64,000 nucleotides of DNA from Allopusillimonas sp008369125 (GTDB lineage: Bacteria > Pseudomonadota > Gammaproteobacteria > Burkholderiales > Burkholderiaceae_B). Below the pieces are notes generated by a model. The model saw only the letters and a list, made by a program, of their open reading frames with translations. It did not search any database and had not been told where the DNA came from. The position numbers were made by a program, and so were the translations under genes. The stretch covers positions 451,252 to 515,251 of the forward strand of contig NZ_VOAY01000005.1 of NCBI RefSeq assembly GCF_008369125.1. The letters are read 5' to 3'. The first letter of the stretch is position 1; every line of letters starts with the position of its first letter. Positions 25,160 to 34,250 of the stretch are shown piece by piece.

Positions 25160-26242
25160 TCAGCCTTGAATATGCTTCGCAATAGCCTGCCCGACTTCTG
25201 TCGTCGATGCCTCGCCGCCCAGGTCAGGCGTACGTGGGCCATGTTCAAGGATTTGCTCGATGGAGTGCAACATGGTTTTTGCGGCGGCGTCGTAACGTTC
25301 GTCTATGGTGCCGAAAAACTCGAGCATTAGGGCTGCAGACCAGATCATTCCCACGGGGTTGGCGATATTGCGGCCGTATATGTCGGGTGCCGAACCGTGA
25401 ACGGGTTCAAACAGCGAAGGGAACAGGCGCTCGGGATTCAGGTTGGCCGAAGGCGCAATGCCAATGGTACCCGCGCAGGCAGGCCCAAGGTCGGACAAGA
25501 TATCGCCAAACAGGTTAGATGCCACCACCACATCAAAGCGCTCCGGGCTGAGCACAAAGCGTGCCGCGAGAATATCAATATGGTATTTGTCCCAGGTAAT
25601 GTCTGGGTAGTTTTGCGCCATGGCTTCCATGCGCTGATCCCAATACGGCATGCTGACGGCGATGCCATTGGATTTGGTTGCAGACGTAACGTGCCTGGCA
25701 GGGCGTTTTTTGGCAAGCTCAAAGGCATACTTTAGAACACGGTCTACGCCTTTGCGTGAGAACACCGATTCTTGAATAACCATCTCGCGGTCGGTATCTT
25801 TGTACATAGTGCCGCCAAGGTCGGTGTATTCGCCCTCGGTGTTTTCACGAACTACCAAAAAGTCGATGTCGCCAGGTTTTTTATTGGCCAGCGGGCATGG
25901 CACGCCAGGCATAAGGCGAACAGGGCGCAGGTTAATGTATTGATCAAATTCGCGTCTGAATTTCAGCAAAGAACCCCACAGTGAAACGTGATCTGCAACA
26001 ACCTCGGGCCAGCCGACTGCACCAAAGAGTATGGCGTCAAAACCCTTTAGTGTTTCAAACCAGTCTGACGGCATCATCTCGCCATTTTTCTGGTAATAAT
26101 CGGCGCAGGCCCAGTCAAAATGCTGGTACGACAGATCAAGCTCATGCTTGGAGGCAACCGCTTCAAGCGCTTCTAGCGCCTGAGGCATAACTTCTTTGCC
26201 AATGCCGTCGCCAGGAATTACCGCGATTTTAAATTTAGCCAT
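25160..26242 (-). CDS. Tartrate/D-malate dehydrogenase family (decarboxylating, IDH/IMDH superfamily)
   Basis: This 360-residue enzyme belongs to the NAD-dependent beta-decarboxylating dehydrogenases, close to tartrate dehydrogenase TtuC and D-malate dehydrogenase DmlA rather than LeuB. Visible parts are IAVIPGDGIGKEVMPQALEAL, the substrate-contact segments FRREFDQYINLRPVRL and VRENTEGEYTDLGG, a catalytic Lys in TSATKSNGIAVSMPYWD, metal Asp residues in VASNLFGDILSDLGPACAGTIG, and VHGSAPDIYGRNIANP. It is the last gene of the minus-strand operon, 51 bases after the asparaginase. It probably converts a 2-hydroxy dicarboxylate to a keto acid and CO2, but the true substrate is unknown. Confidence 0.85.
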   Translation of the reverse strand: MAKFKIAVIPGDGIGKEVMPQALEALEAVASKHELDLSYQHFDWACADYYQKNGEMMPSDWFETLKGFDAILFGAVGWPEVVADHVSLWGSLLKFRREFDQYINLRPVRLMPGVPCPLANKKPGDIDFLVVRENTEGEYTDLGGTMYKDTDREMVIQESVFSRKGVDRVLKYAFELAKKRPARHVTSATKSNGIAVSMPYWDQRMEAMAQNYPDITWDKYHIDILAARFVLSPERFDVVVASNLFGDILSDLGPACAGTIGIAPSANLNPERLFPSLFEPVHGSAPDIYGRNIANPVGMIWSAALMLEFFGTIDERYDAAAKTMLHSIEQILEHGPRTPDLGGEASTTEVGQAIAKHIQG

Positions 26243-26293
26243 GTTCCGCTTCTTTAGTAACTTAAGTTGTTTATAAGATAACGCTGCCTGACA

Positions 26294-27283
26294 TCAGGCT
26301 GTTGCGCCGAAGGCGCTGAGCAAAGATGCGCGATCCGTGCCGTTGCCGGCGGCCAGCGCCAGCGTAAGCCTGATGCGCGCCTTTCTTGCGGAAAGCCCGC
26401 TGATACCAACCGCACCTGCGGTTTCGAGATTGTGCAATGAGCCTGCAAATTCGTAGGCCTGAAACACCGGCCCATGCAAGGTCGATGAACAAACGATAAC
26501 AGGCACGCCCTGTTCAATGGCACGTTCGATAGACGGCACCCAGGTTGGCGGCACATGCCCCCGCCCTACGGCGTCAATAACAATGCCTTTTGCGCTGCCC
26601 GAAACAGCCGCATCAAGCAGTAGCGGCCGCGCGTCAAGGTAAACAGGAATAATGTCCACGGCTGGCACAGCGCCAGAGGGCGTTAATACCGGCAGCCTGA
26701 TCGGCTTCTGGTACAGCGTAATCGCCCCATTATCGATAAGGCCCAGAAAGCCATAGCCAGGCGCATCAAAGCCATTAAGCTGGTAGCTGCTTACCTTTCT
26801 GACAAAGCAGGCGCTGAAAATGGTTTCGTTAAACACCACCAGCACGCCCAAGCCGCGCGCCTGCTCACTGGCTGCGGTAAGAATGGCATTTTTTAGATTG
26901 ACATAAGCGTCAGTGCCCATGGCGTGCGGGACGCGTTGCGACCCGGTCACCACGATGGCGACATCGGCCGCATCCAGCGAGCTTTCAAGATAGTAAGCCG
27001 TGTCTTCGAGGGTGTCTGTGCCATGCGTAATGACAATGCCGCAGACCTGCCCTTCTGCGATGATGCTCAAACACGCTTCACGCAACGCAGCCACGTCGGC
27101 AAGCGTAATGGCATTGCTGGGCTTCTGGAAAACCGAGCGTACCTCGACCTCAATATCTGCATGAAGCTCGATTTTGCTGACCAGTTCAGCACCCTGCAAA
27201 GCACCTGACACATTTCTGCCGCCTTCGGCTGGCGCACTTGCAATGGTGCCGCCCGTTGACAACACAACAACTTTTTTACGCAT
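26294..27283 (-). CDS. Asparaginase family amidohydrolase
   Basis: This 329-residue protein has both catalytic threonine motifs of bacterial L-asparaginases: VVVLSTGGTIAS near residue 12 and VITHGTDTLEDTAYYL at about 84-99. It also has GSQRVPHAMGTDAYVNLKNAI. No signal peptide is seen, so it should be cytoplasmic. It sits three bases after the CnbZ-like gene in a catabolic operon with an amidase and a TRAP importer, so the natural substrate may be a related amide rather than asparagine. I infer release of ammonia from an amide side chain. Confidence 0.87.
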   Translation of the reverse strand: MRKKVVVLSTGGTIASAPAEGGRNVSGALQGAELVSKIELHADIEVEVRSVFQKPSNAITLADVAALREACLSIIAEGQVCGIVITHGTDTLEDTAYYLESSLDAADVAIVVTGSQRVPHAMGTDAYVNLKNAILTAASEQARGLGVLVVFNETIFSACFVRKVSSYQLNGFDAPGYGFLGLIDNGAITLYQKPIRLPVLTPSGAVPAVDIIPVYLDARPLLLDAAVSGSAKGIVIDAVGRGHVPPTWVPSIERAIEQGVPVIVCSSTLHGPVFQAYEFAGSLHNLETAGAVGISGLSARKARIRLTLALAAGNGTDRASLLSAFGATA

Positions 27284-27286
27284 TGC

Positions 27287-28048
27287 TCAGTCCACCACGA
27301 CAACGCGTTCGTTCAGAACACGACGACAGTCCATTTCGAATTCCATGTCGACAACGGGCGGCCTGACGTAGTGCCAGTTAAGCCCAAACCGCATGGCGCC
27401 ACGGCGTGCAAACTCTTGAGCAAGAAACGGATGCGGGTTATGCACAATGTACAGCTGCGTTCCTGTGCAATGGCTCCAGTCGTAACCCAGAACAGCCAGA
27501 CGCCTTTCCATTTCAGTTAGCACCCAGCGGGCTTTTTCAAGCAGGCCTTCGGGGGAAAGATCTTTATACCGTATGAGATGGTCTTTGTAGTTGGAGCGGC
27601 CTTCGGGCACTTCGCTGCTTCCGGCGACCACAAACGTATTTTCTGCCGTTTCGGATGGCACGGTATAACTGAAGGCATAAAACGAAGGTTGTGCAGGCGG
27701 GTCGACTTCTGGGCACACGTTGCTGCGTGCCACAGGGTTGTTTACGCCATCGCAAATACCCCAGTCTTTCAGCGTCTGCACATACAGCTCATTAAATGAC
27801 GAGAAGCCGCTTTCCGTTGCCTGCGCAGGCGATCTTAGCTCGCAGCCACACAGTGCGGTAAGCGGCCTGCCTTCTTCCCGCAAAATATCGGCGATTCTGC
27901 GAAAGCCTTCCTCCACCGGCACGGGTTTCGAAAATACGACCCGGCGAATGGTGTAGCCTTCTTCGGCGGCTGCTCCGCCCGAGTACTGCAGAACGCCGCT
28001 AGGCACGAACCGGTAATTGCCAGCCTGAAATAAAACAGCTTCTATCAT
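27287..28048 (-). CDS. CnbZ-like (2-amino-5-chloromuconate deaminase-like) protein
   Basis: The 253-residue protein resembles, from memory, proteins annotated after CnbZ, a deaminase of 2-amino-5-chloromuconate. The recalled pattern is a start like GNYRFVPSGVLQYSGGAAAEEGY, then RPLTALCGCELRSPAQATESGFSSFNELYV, then NPVARSNVCPE and a C-terminal GLNWHYVRPPVVDMEFEMDCRRV. No signal or membrane span is seen. The two halves suggest a RidA-like double fold, but I could not verify this. In the operon it lies between the TRAP membrane subunit and the asparaginase, consistent with deamination of an enamine-like intermediate. This assignment is weaker than its neighbours. Confidence 0.6.
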   Translation of the reverse strand: MIEAVLFQAGNYRFVPSGVLQYSGGAAAEEGYTIRRVVFSKPVPVEEGFRRIADILREEGRPLTALCGCELRSPAQATESGFSSFNELYVQTLKDWGICDGVNNPVARSNVCPEVDPPAQPSFYAFSYTVPSETAENTFVVAGSSEVPEGRSNYKDHLIRYKDLSPEGLLEKARWVLTEMERRLAVLGYDWSHCTGTQLYIVHNPHPFLAQEFARRGAMRFGLNWHYVRPPVVDMEFEMDCRRVLNERVVVVD

Positions 28049-28060
28049 GTTGGGCTTCCT

Positions 28061-29335
28061 TTAATAGAGCGCATTAGGAATGACCATGCTTATCCATGGA
28101 ATATAGGTAATCAGGATCAACGCCCCTACCATGAGCATGATGGTCGGCAAGGCGGCTCTGAATACCTCGAACAGTGACATTCTGGCGATACCCATGGCGA
28201 CGAACAAGTTGAGCCCGACCGGCGGGGTCAGCATGCCCACCGACAGGTTAACCAGAGTGATGATGCCAAAATGAATGGGGTCTACGCCAACCTGAGCCGC
28301 AATAGGCTGCATGAGGGGTGCCAGCACAATAATTGCCGAGGCACTGTCCAGAACGGCACCCGCTACCAGCATGATCAGGTTGAACAGGCCCATGACAGCA
28401 ACCGGCGATGTTGTGCCCGCCAAGACCTTGGTGGCCAGCATGGTGGGAGCGCCGGTACTGGCGAGTATCCAGGAAAAGGCCGCAGCGCCAGCCGTAATCA
28501 ACAGCAACGTGCCTGACAACAAGCCGGTATTGCGCAGTATCTCGAACAGGCCTTTAACCGAAATGGTGCGATAGATGACGGTGCCGACAAACCATCCATA
28601 CAGACAAGCAGCTGCTGCCGACTCTGTTGGCGTAAACATGCCCGAATAAATGCCACCGAGCAAAATGACAGGAAGCCCCAGCCCCCAGAGTGATCGTTTT
28701 ACCGCAATCCATATTTCGCCCACAGTGGGAAATTTCTCGCGCGGATACCCCTTTTTCAAGGAATAGAGGCAGCAGTACAAAATGAGAATGGACGCAATCA
28801 AAATCGCCGGAATCAGGCCGGCCGCAAATAGCTTGCCCACTGATGAGCCTGTTACTGAGCCATAAATGATCAGTGCGATGCTGGGTGGAACAATCGGGCC
28901 CAGCGTACCCGCCGTGGCGATCAGACCGATGGAAAAATACTTGTCATACCCGGCAGCCACCAACGCCGGAAACATGATGGTGCCAATGGCGATGACGGTA
29001 GCGGGGCTTGAGCCTGAAATCGACCCAAAAAACAGGCATGACAGCACGGTAGCGGCTGCCAGCCCACCCGGCATCCAACCGATCAATGCACGAGCAAGGC
29101 CGATTAGTCGGTCAGACAGGCCCCCAATGCGCATCAACTCTGCTGCCAGAATGAAAAACGGGATGGACATGAGCGAAAAGTTGTTCATGCCCGAGAACAT
29201 GCGCATGGGCACGACCAGCGGGTCGATCGCTCCGAAGAAATAAAGCGTGAGAGTTACGGTAAGAGCCAGTGCTGCAAAAATGGGAAGACCAAACAGCAGC
29301 ACGCTGAAGAAGATGGGTACGAGTGCGGAAATCAT
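28061..29335 (-). CDS. TRAP transporter large membrane subunit (DctM family)
   Basis: The 424-residue protein is the 12-helix ion-coupled transport subunit of a tripartite ATP-independent transporter. It begins with hydrophobic helices (ISALVPIFFSVLLFGLPIFAALAL). It contains FLLGSISGSSPATV-like residues (LFFGSISGSSPATVIAIGTIMFPAL), GTLGPIVPPSIALIIYGSVTG and a late VGMLTPPVGLNLFVAMGIA, all DctM hallmarks. It lies between the small membrane subunit and the CnbZ-like gene, 13 bases from each, on the minus strand. The substrate is probably an organic acid or amide. Confidence 0.93.
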   Translation of the reverse strand: MISALVPIFFSVLLFGLPIFAALALTVTLTLYFFGAIDPLVVPMRMFSGMNNFSLMSIPFFILAAELMRIGGLSDRLIGLARALIGWMPGGLAAATVLSCLFFGSISGSSPATVIAIGTIMFPALVAAGYDKYFSIGLIATAGTLGPIVPPSIALIIYGSVTGSSVGKLFAAGLIPAILIASILILYCCLYSLKKGYPREKFPTVGEIWIAVKRSLWGLGLPVILLGGIYSGMFTPTESAAAACLYGWFVGTVIYRTISVKGLFEILRNTGLLSGTLLLITAGAAAFSWILASTGAPTMLATKVLAGTTSPVAVMGLFNLIMLVAGAVLDSASAIIVLAPLMQPIAAQVGVDPIHFGIITLVNLSVGMLTPPVGLNLFVAMGIARMSLFEVFRAALPTIMLMVGALILITYIPWISMVIPNALY

Positions 29336-29348
29336 GTGTTGTCCTTGC

Positions 29349-29858
29349 TCACGTCGAGCTGATATCCATGGTCAGAGGCTTGTATTCTTTGTGTTTTATG
29401 AGGCTTTCGACAATCCATAGATAACGCAGCAACATTGAAAAGCCAGACACAGGGATAATCAGATAGATGTACGCGACCGGGATCCGCATTGCGGGGGAGA
29501 GCTGTCCCATCTTCAGGGTATTTAAATAAAGCCGACCACCGTAATAAACCAGGGTCAGTGCAAAGGCCACCCCCAGAATGGCGGCGATGTATTTCAGCAC
29601 CATCTGCAGGCGGGGGCCTACCACCAGGGGCAGTACTTCGACGCAAATATGCGCCGCGTACCGAACCCCCATGCTGCCGGCAACAAAACTCATAATGATC
29701 AGTGAATACAGTATTGTTTCTTCTGACCAGGACAGCGAGTTGTTGAACACATACCGGGCGATGACCTGCACGATGGCGACAACTGTCGCAACCAGCATCA
29801 GCACTATCATCGCGAATCCTTCTATGCGATCAATGATCTTATTTATTGATTCCAGCAT
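29349..29858 (-). CDS. TRAP transporter small membrane subunit (DctQ family)
   Basis: The 169-residue protein has four membrane helices, as usual for DctQ. It has the N-terminal INKIIDRIEGFAMIVLMLVATVVAIVQVIARYVFN and the SLSWSEETILYSLIIMSFVAGSMGVRYAAHICVEVLP signature, in which the SWSEE/LGS-type motif is followed by the H-x-x-V/D segment. It partners the DctM protein encoded 13 bases downstream and follows the binding-protein gene by 20 bases. Confidence 0.92.
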   Translation of the reverse strand: MLESINKIIDRIEGFAMIVLMLVATVVAIVQVIARYVFNNSLSWSEETILYSLIIMSFVAGSMGVRYAAHICVEVLPLVVGPRLQMVLKYIAAILGVAFALTLVYYGGRLYLNTLKMGQLSPAMRIPVAYIYLIIPVSGFSMLLRYLWIVESLIKHKEYKPLTMDISST

Positions 29859-29878
29859 TGGGAGCCCCTGTATTGCCT

Positions 29879-30874
29879 TTAGTTACCTGAAGCCGCCTTG
29901 ATGGCTTTCTGCATCAGTTCAGGCGTCACTTCACGCTCAAACTGCTTGTAGATGGCCTTGGATTTCTCGACAAATTTGGCTTTGCCTTCGGGGGTAAGCT
30001 CGCGAATCTCAATCTGACCCTTGATGTTTTCGAGAATTTTTTTCTCGTCTTGTTCTGTCAGCTCACGTGCGTAATCACGACCCACATCAAACGCGTCGCG
30101 CATAACCTGTTGCAAGTCTGGTGGCAGTGATTCCCACGCCGCTTTGTTCACGACGGCGGCGTACGTGTGGTATGCATGACCTGTCAGCGTCATGTACTTC
30201 TGCACTTCGTAGAACTTCATCGAGTCAATATTGGCCAACGGGTTTTCCTGCCCCTCTACCACGCCCTGCTGCAAGCCGTTATACACCTCGGTATAGGCCA
30301 TGGCGGTGGGGTTGGCACCGAAAGTGCGGTACGTAGCAAGAATTGTCGGAGCCTGAAGCGTGCGCATCTTGATGTTCTTGAGGCTGTCAGGCTCTTCGAT
30401 GGGGCGAATGTTGTTGGTCATGTGACGGAAACCCGCACCCCAGTAGTTCACGCCGTAAAGATTGTTGTCAGACAGCGTATCCAGTAGCTCACGGCCAACA
30501 TCACCGTCGAGCAGGCGTTTCATGGCAGCCGTGTCTTCCATCAAGTAGGGAAGGTCGAACAGAAACATTTTTGCCTGGAAGTTGGCCAGGTTGCCCGTGG
30601 GCGGTATGGCAATCTGCACCAGGTTCATTTGGGTCTGTTCAATAATCTCGACGTCACCACCAAGTTGTGCCGCAGGACGCACATTGATCTGAATACGGCC
30701 CTTCGAGTTTTTCTCGACTTCTTCCTTGAACTTGACCGCTGCCTTGGCATTAGGCGTGCTTTCCGTCAGCACGTGCGCAAACGTAAAGTTAAATTCTGCT
30801 GCATATGCCGAGCCGCCGGCCAGCATGCTGGCAATGGCTATGGTTCCGATTTTCTTGAGTGTTACTTTAAACAT
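29879..30874 (-). CDS. TRAP transporter periplasmic binding protein (DctP family)
   Basis: This 331-residue solute-binding protein has a Sec signal (MFKVTLKKIGTIAIASMLAGGSAYAAEF) and the DctP fold. Typical segments are FTFAHVLTESTPNAKAAVKFKEEVEKNSKGRIQINVRPAAQLGGDVEIIEQTQMN. GVNYWGAGFRHMTNNIRPI follows, with the Arg of the DctP carboxylate-binding pocket probably in DSLKNIKMRTLQAP, and then VEGQENPLANI. GGAG precedes the ATG. It begins 36 bases after the amidase. The conserved Arg would fit a carboxylate ligand. Confidence 0.93.
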   Translation of the reverse strand: MFKVTLKKIGTIAIASMLAGGSAYAAEFNFTFAHVLTESTPNAKAAVKFKEEVEKNSKGRIQINVRPAAQLGGDVEIIEQTQMNLVQIAIPPTGNLANFQAKMFLFDLPYLMEDTAAMKRLLDGDVGRELLDTLSDNNLYGVNYWGAGFRHMTNNIRPIEEPDSLKNIKMRTLQAPTILATYRTFGANPTAMAYTEVYNGLQQGVVEGQENPLANIDSMKFYEVQKYMTLTGHAYHTYAAVVNKAAWESLPPDLQQVMRDAFDVGRDYARELTEQDEKKILENIKGQIEIRELTPEGKAKFVEKSKAIYKQFEREVTPELMQKAIKAASGN

Positions 30875-30910
30875 GGTTGCTCCCTTTTTATGGATCGTGT
30901 GCAGTTGTGA

Positions 30911-32308
30911 TTACTGCGTCAAAGCGGGTGTACCCAATACATCAATGGGCTTGCCCAGCTTGTTTTCCAGCAAAATTGAAATGGCAAGCAGCTTGGCGTC
31001 CTGATCAGGCCCACCCATAAGCTGCATACCTATAGGCATGCCAAGCCCGTCTTTACCCACCGGCATACTGATTGCGCACAACCCCATAAGGTTGGCGATA
31101 CTGGTATTGCGCAACGTCATCATGTTTGCGTGGCGATAGGCTTCACCGTCTGCCAGCTCGCTAATGCATGGCGGCGAGATGGCCACCGTAGGCGTTACGA
31201 TGACGTCAACCTCTGTAAACAGGGCAGCGGCTTCGCGTGCGGCGGTATTCAGGGCCGTGCGACGACGCAAGTACTCCACAGACGAAACAGACTCTGCGGC
31301 TTCGACCCGCATTCTTACGACGGGATCAAGCTGCTCGAGTTTGTGAGGCATGGTGTCGGCAAGAAAAGCACAAAGCTCTGATGCGGCGAGCCCGCCACGA
31401 CCGAAAATGCCATACACCTCATCGCAGCGCGGCAAGGTAATGCGGCTTACTTTTGCGCCTGCTGCTTCAAGCTTCGCGATGGCCGCTTCCACTTCGCGAA
31501 TAATCACTGGATCAGCGCCATCCCAGAAAAAATGGTCGGGTACGCCTATGCGCAGGGCCGACATCGTTGGCAGGCTTAATGGCTCGGCCTGCTTACCTGT
31601 CAGCATGGCGTCGATCGCCGTAAAGGCAAACGCTACGTCATCAACAGACCGTGCCAGTATGCCCGGCGTATCGAGCGAGGAAGACAGCGGAACAATACCC
31701 GCGCCCGGCCAGCGCCCCCAGGTCGGCTTGAAGCCTACGGCACCCGTCAGTGAAGCTGGTATGCGCACCGACCCGGCGGTGTCCGTGCCAAACGCAACCA
31801 GCGCCGATCCTTGAGCAAGTGACACGCCTGCACCCGAACTTGATCCACCCGGAATGCGCGGTTCGCCGACACTCCAGGGGTTAACAGGGGTGCCCCAATG
31901 CGCATTAATGCCTATACCGCCAAAAGCAAACTCAACGGTGTGTGATTTGCCCATAACGAGTGCAAGCTGCCGCAGCGCGCTCTGCATGACAGGCCCTGGC
32001 TCCTCCCAGGATTTGGACAAGGCCTCGGGCGAGCCGGCAAATGTCGGAAATCCCGGCACGCCGTACAGATCCTTTACTGACACCGGTATGCCCATGAGCG
32101 GGCCCAGATCTATACCTGATGCGAAGAGTGTGTCGGCGGCGCGCGCATTTTTTAACGCAGCTTCACCACCCCATGATTTATAGGCATGCAGCGTGGGTTC
32201 GAGCCGTGCGTAGTTGGCTATGCAAGACTGCACCAGTGCCTCAGCCGTCAGTTCGCCAGAACGCAAACCGACATGGATGTCTTTGAGTGATTTAAATTTT
32301 GTCCCCAT
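30911..32308 (-). CDS. Amidase-signature family hydrolase
   Basis: This 465-residue enzyme has the amidase-signature Ser-cisSer-Lys triad: the Lys is in MGIPVSVKDLYGVPG (about residue 78), and the serines are in GGSSSGAGVSLAQGSALVAFGTDTAGSVRIPASLTG (about 150-180). No signal is seen, so it acts in the cytoplasm. It is the first gene of the seven-gene minus-strand operon and the one next to the divergent LysR gene. This suggests it makes or consumes the compound imported by the TRAP system. The actual amide is unknown. Confidence 0.9.
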   Translation of the reverse strand: MGTKFKSLKDIHVGLRSGELTAEALVQSCIANYARLEPTLHAYKSWGGEAALKNARAADTLFASGIDLGPLMGIPVSVKDLYGVPGFPTFAGSPEALSKSWEEPGPVMQSALRQLALVMGKSHTVEFAFGGIGINAHWGTPVNPWSVGEPRIPGGSSSGAGVSLAQGSALVAFGTDTAGSVRIPASLTGAVGFKPTWGRWPGAGIVPLSSSLDTPGILARSVDDVAFAFTAIDAMLTGKQAEPLSLPTMSALRIGVPDHFFWDGADPVIIREVEAAIAKLEAAGAKVSRITLPRCDEVYGIFGRGGLAASELCAFLADTMPHKLEQLDPVVRMRVEAAESVSSVEYLRRRTALNTAAREAAALFTEVDVIVTPTVAISPPCISELADGEAYRHANMMTLRNTSIANLMGLCAISMPVGKDGLGMPIGMQLMGGPDQDAKLLAISILLENKLGKPIDVLGTPALTQ

Positions 32309-32404
32309 GGCTTCTTAAATAGTTTTAAACGTTGAGCCGAACGGCAAGTCTAGGGGGAAAATCACTACAATGCCAAGTTCTACAGGGAAAAACAGAATTT
32401 ACCC

Positions 32405-33334
32405 ATGGTTAATAATCAATTTTCGCTACAGAACCTGCGCATACTGTGCGAGGTCGCTGATTACCAGAGTTTTGCCAAAACAGCGCAAATGATGGGGGTG
32501 TCACCCGCTTTCGTTACCAAGCGCATACAGCAGCTTGAAACTGATCTGGGCACCAGGCTTTTTCATCGCACCACCAGACAGGTTTCACTTACTGAACAAG
32601 GCGAGCATGTGTACAGCCAGGCACAGCACATACTGCTGAGCGTGGACGGTCTGCAGAACCAGATTGACCTTATGAAGGGTGAGCCGCGCGGGATACTGCG
32701 GGTATCCACCAGTTTTGGATTTGGCCGACGTGTTGTCGCACAGAGCCTGGCACAGTACTCAAGAAATCACCCCGAAGTACAGATAAAGCTTGAGGTGTTC
32801 GATCGCCTGGTTGACCTTGCGAGAGACAAATTCGATCTTGACGTACGCATTGGCGACATCATTGACCCCAACTACATTGCCCGAAAGCTGGCCAGCAACC
32901 ACCGAATTCTGTGCGCCTCACCCGAGTATCTGCAAACACACGGCACGCCGAGAAAAATCAGCGAACTTTCGGAACACAATTGCCTGGTGATCAGAGAGCG
33001 CGACCACCCCGTAGGCATCTGGAAACTCAGCAGACGAAACAAGAGCATTAACGTAAAAGTCGACGGCAGCCTGACGACCAACAACGGCGAGATCGCAGTG
33101 GCCTGGGCCCTGGCTGGGCATGGCATTATGCTCAGATCCATCTGGGATTCTCAAGAACATCTGCAGTCTGGCCAGCTGGTGCATATTCTTAAAGAGTACC
33201 GACAAGAGGCCAATGTGTGGGCGGTTTACCCCGAGCGCCTGAGCGCATCGGCCAAGATCAAGTCTTGCGTAAGCCATCTTGAAGAGTATTTCCACAATTG
33301 GGGCAAAGAAGGCGGGCAGCGCCCAGCTTTTTGA
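32405..33334 (+). CDS. LysR-type transcriptional regulator of the amidase/TRAP operon
   Basis: The 309-residue protein has the LysR winged helix-turn-helix at residues 5-65 (FSLQNLRILCEVADYQSFAKTAQMMGVSPAFVTKRIQQLETDLGTRLFHRTTRQVSLTEQG) and the periplasmic-binding-like effector domain, including GILRVSTSFGFGRRVV. It is divergent from the amidase, with 96 bases between starts, the classic position of an activator of that operon. The AT-rich intergenic region should contain its site. It is followed by an unrelated acetyltransferase gene. The effector is unknown. Confidence 0.9.
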   Translation: MVNNQFSLQNLRILCEVADYQSFAKTAQMMGVSPAFVTKRIQQLETDLGTRLFHRTTRQVSLTEQGEHVYSQAQHILLSVDGLQNQIDLMKGEPRGILRVSTSFGFGRRVVAQSLAQYSRNHPEVQIKLEVFDRLVDLARDKFDLDVRIGDIIDPNYIARKLASNHRILCASPEYLQTHGTPRKISELSEHNCLVIRERDHPVGIWKLSRRNKSINVKVDGSLTTNNGEIAVAWALAGHGIMLRSIWDSQEHLQSGQLVHILKEYRQEANVWAVYPERLSASAKIKSCVSHLEEYFHNWGKEGGQRPAF

Positions 33335-33395
33335 TGGAGCAGGTCAGGTATGCTGTCCAAACAGCGACAAACGCCCGATAAAATCGGAGACACCT

Positions 33396-34250
33396 ATGAC
33401 GAAACCCTATCAAGTCCGAGCGATGCGCCGAGATGAGCTTGATTTTGCAGTAGCGCTGGCGGCCAACGAAGGTTGGAATCCAGGTACTCACGATGCCGAT
33501 GCCTTCTATGCAACGGATCCGGGCGGCTTTTTGGTTGGTTTGTTAGATAACGAGCCGATAGGCTGTATCTCCGCAGTGCGTTACGGGCCAGGTTTCGGGT
33601 TTCTTGGCTTTTATATTGTGGCGCCAGCGTATCGTGGCCGGGGGTATGGCATGCAATTGTGGAGCAGTGCCCTCGAACAGTTCGGCACACGCAATATCGG
33701 GCTAGACGGTGTACAGGAACAGCAGGCCAATTATAGAAAGTCTGGGTTCAGTTTGGCCTATAGCAATATACGTTACGCATGGCAAAACCGTTTGCAAAAT
33801 GGGGCTGCCACAACACCCAACATAGTTTCTGTAAAACATGTCGATGCAGACGGCATTGCACGCTACGATCGGCTGTGTTTTCCGGCATCACGCCCCACTT
33901 TTCTTGACGCCTGGCTCAACCAGCCCGATTCGGTGGCGCTCGCATGGTCGGAAAACAAGGCGATACGCGGTTATGGCGTTATTCGCCGTTGCCGTGATGG
34001 CTGGAAGGTTGGGCCATTATTTGCCGACAATCGCGGCATTGCAGAATCTTTACTGCTGGCGTTGGGCCGCAACACGGCACACCAAGAACCGGTTTATCTG
34101 GATGTACCTGAAACAAATACAGAAGGCATGCGTCTTGCCGCCGATCTGGGGATGCAAGAGGTGTTCGGCACGGCGCGCATGTACAACCATTACCTGCCCG
34201 ATATCGTAACGGACCGTATATTCGGCGTGACGACCTTCGAACTGGGTTAA
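33396..34250 (+). CDS. GNAT family N-acetyltransferase, two-domain type
   Basis: From the ATG at 33396 (preceded by CGGAGA) this protein is 284 residues. The N-terminal GNAT domain has VRAMRRDELDFAVALAANEGWNPG and the acetyl-CoA loop YIVAPAYRGRGYGMQLWSSAL (about residues 73-93). A second domain (about 150-284) ends in YLDVPETNTEGMRLAADLGMQEVFGTARMYNH, typical of proteins annotated as GNAT plus a GNAT-like C-terminal domain. The substrate is unknown. The frame extends upstream into the lysR gene, but only this start gives a sensible domain. The stop overlaps the end of the convergent MFS gene. Confidence 0.85.
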   Translation: MTKPYQVRAMRRDELDFAVALAANEGWNPGTHDADAFYATDPGGFLVGLLDNEPIGCISAVRYGPGFGFLGFYIVAPAYRGRGYGMQLWSSALEQFGTRNIGLDGVQEQQANYRKSGFSLAYSNIRYAWQNRLQNGAATTPNIVSVKHVDADGIARYDRLCFPASRPTFLDAWLNQPDSVALAWSENKAIRGYGVIRRCRDGWKVGPLFADNRGIAESLLLALGRNTAHQEPVYLDVPETNTEGMRLAADLGMQEVFGTARMYNHYLPDIVTDRIFGVTTFELG

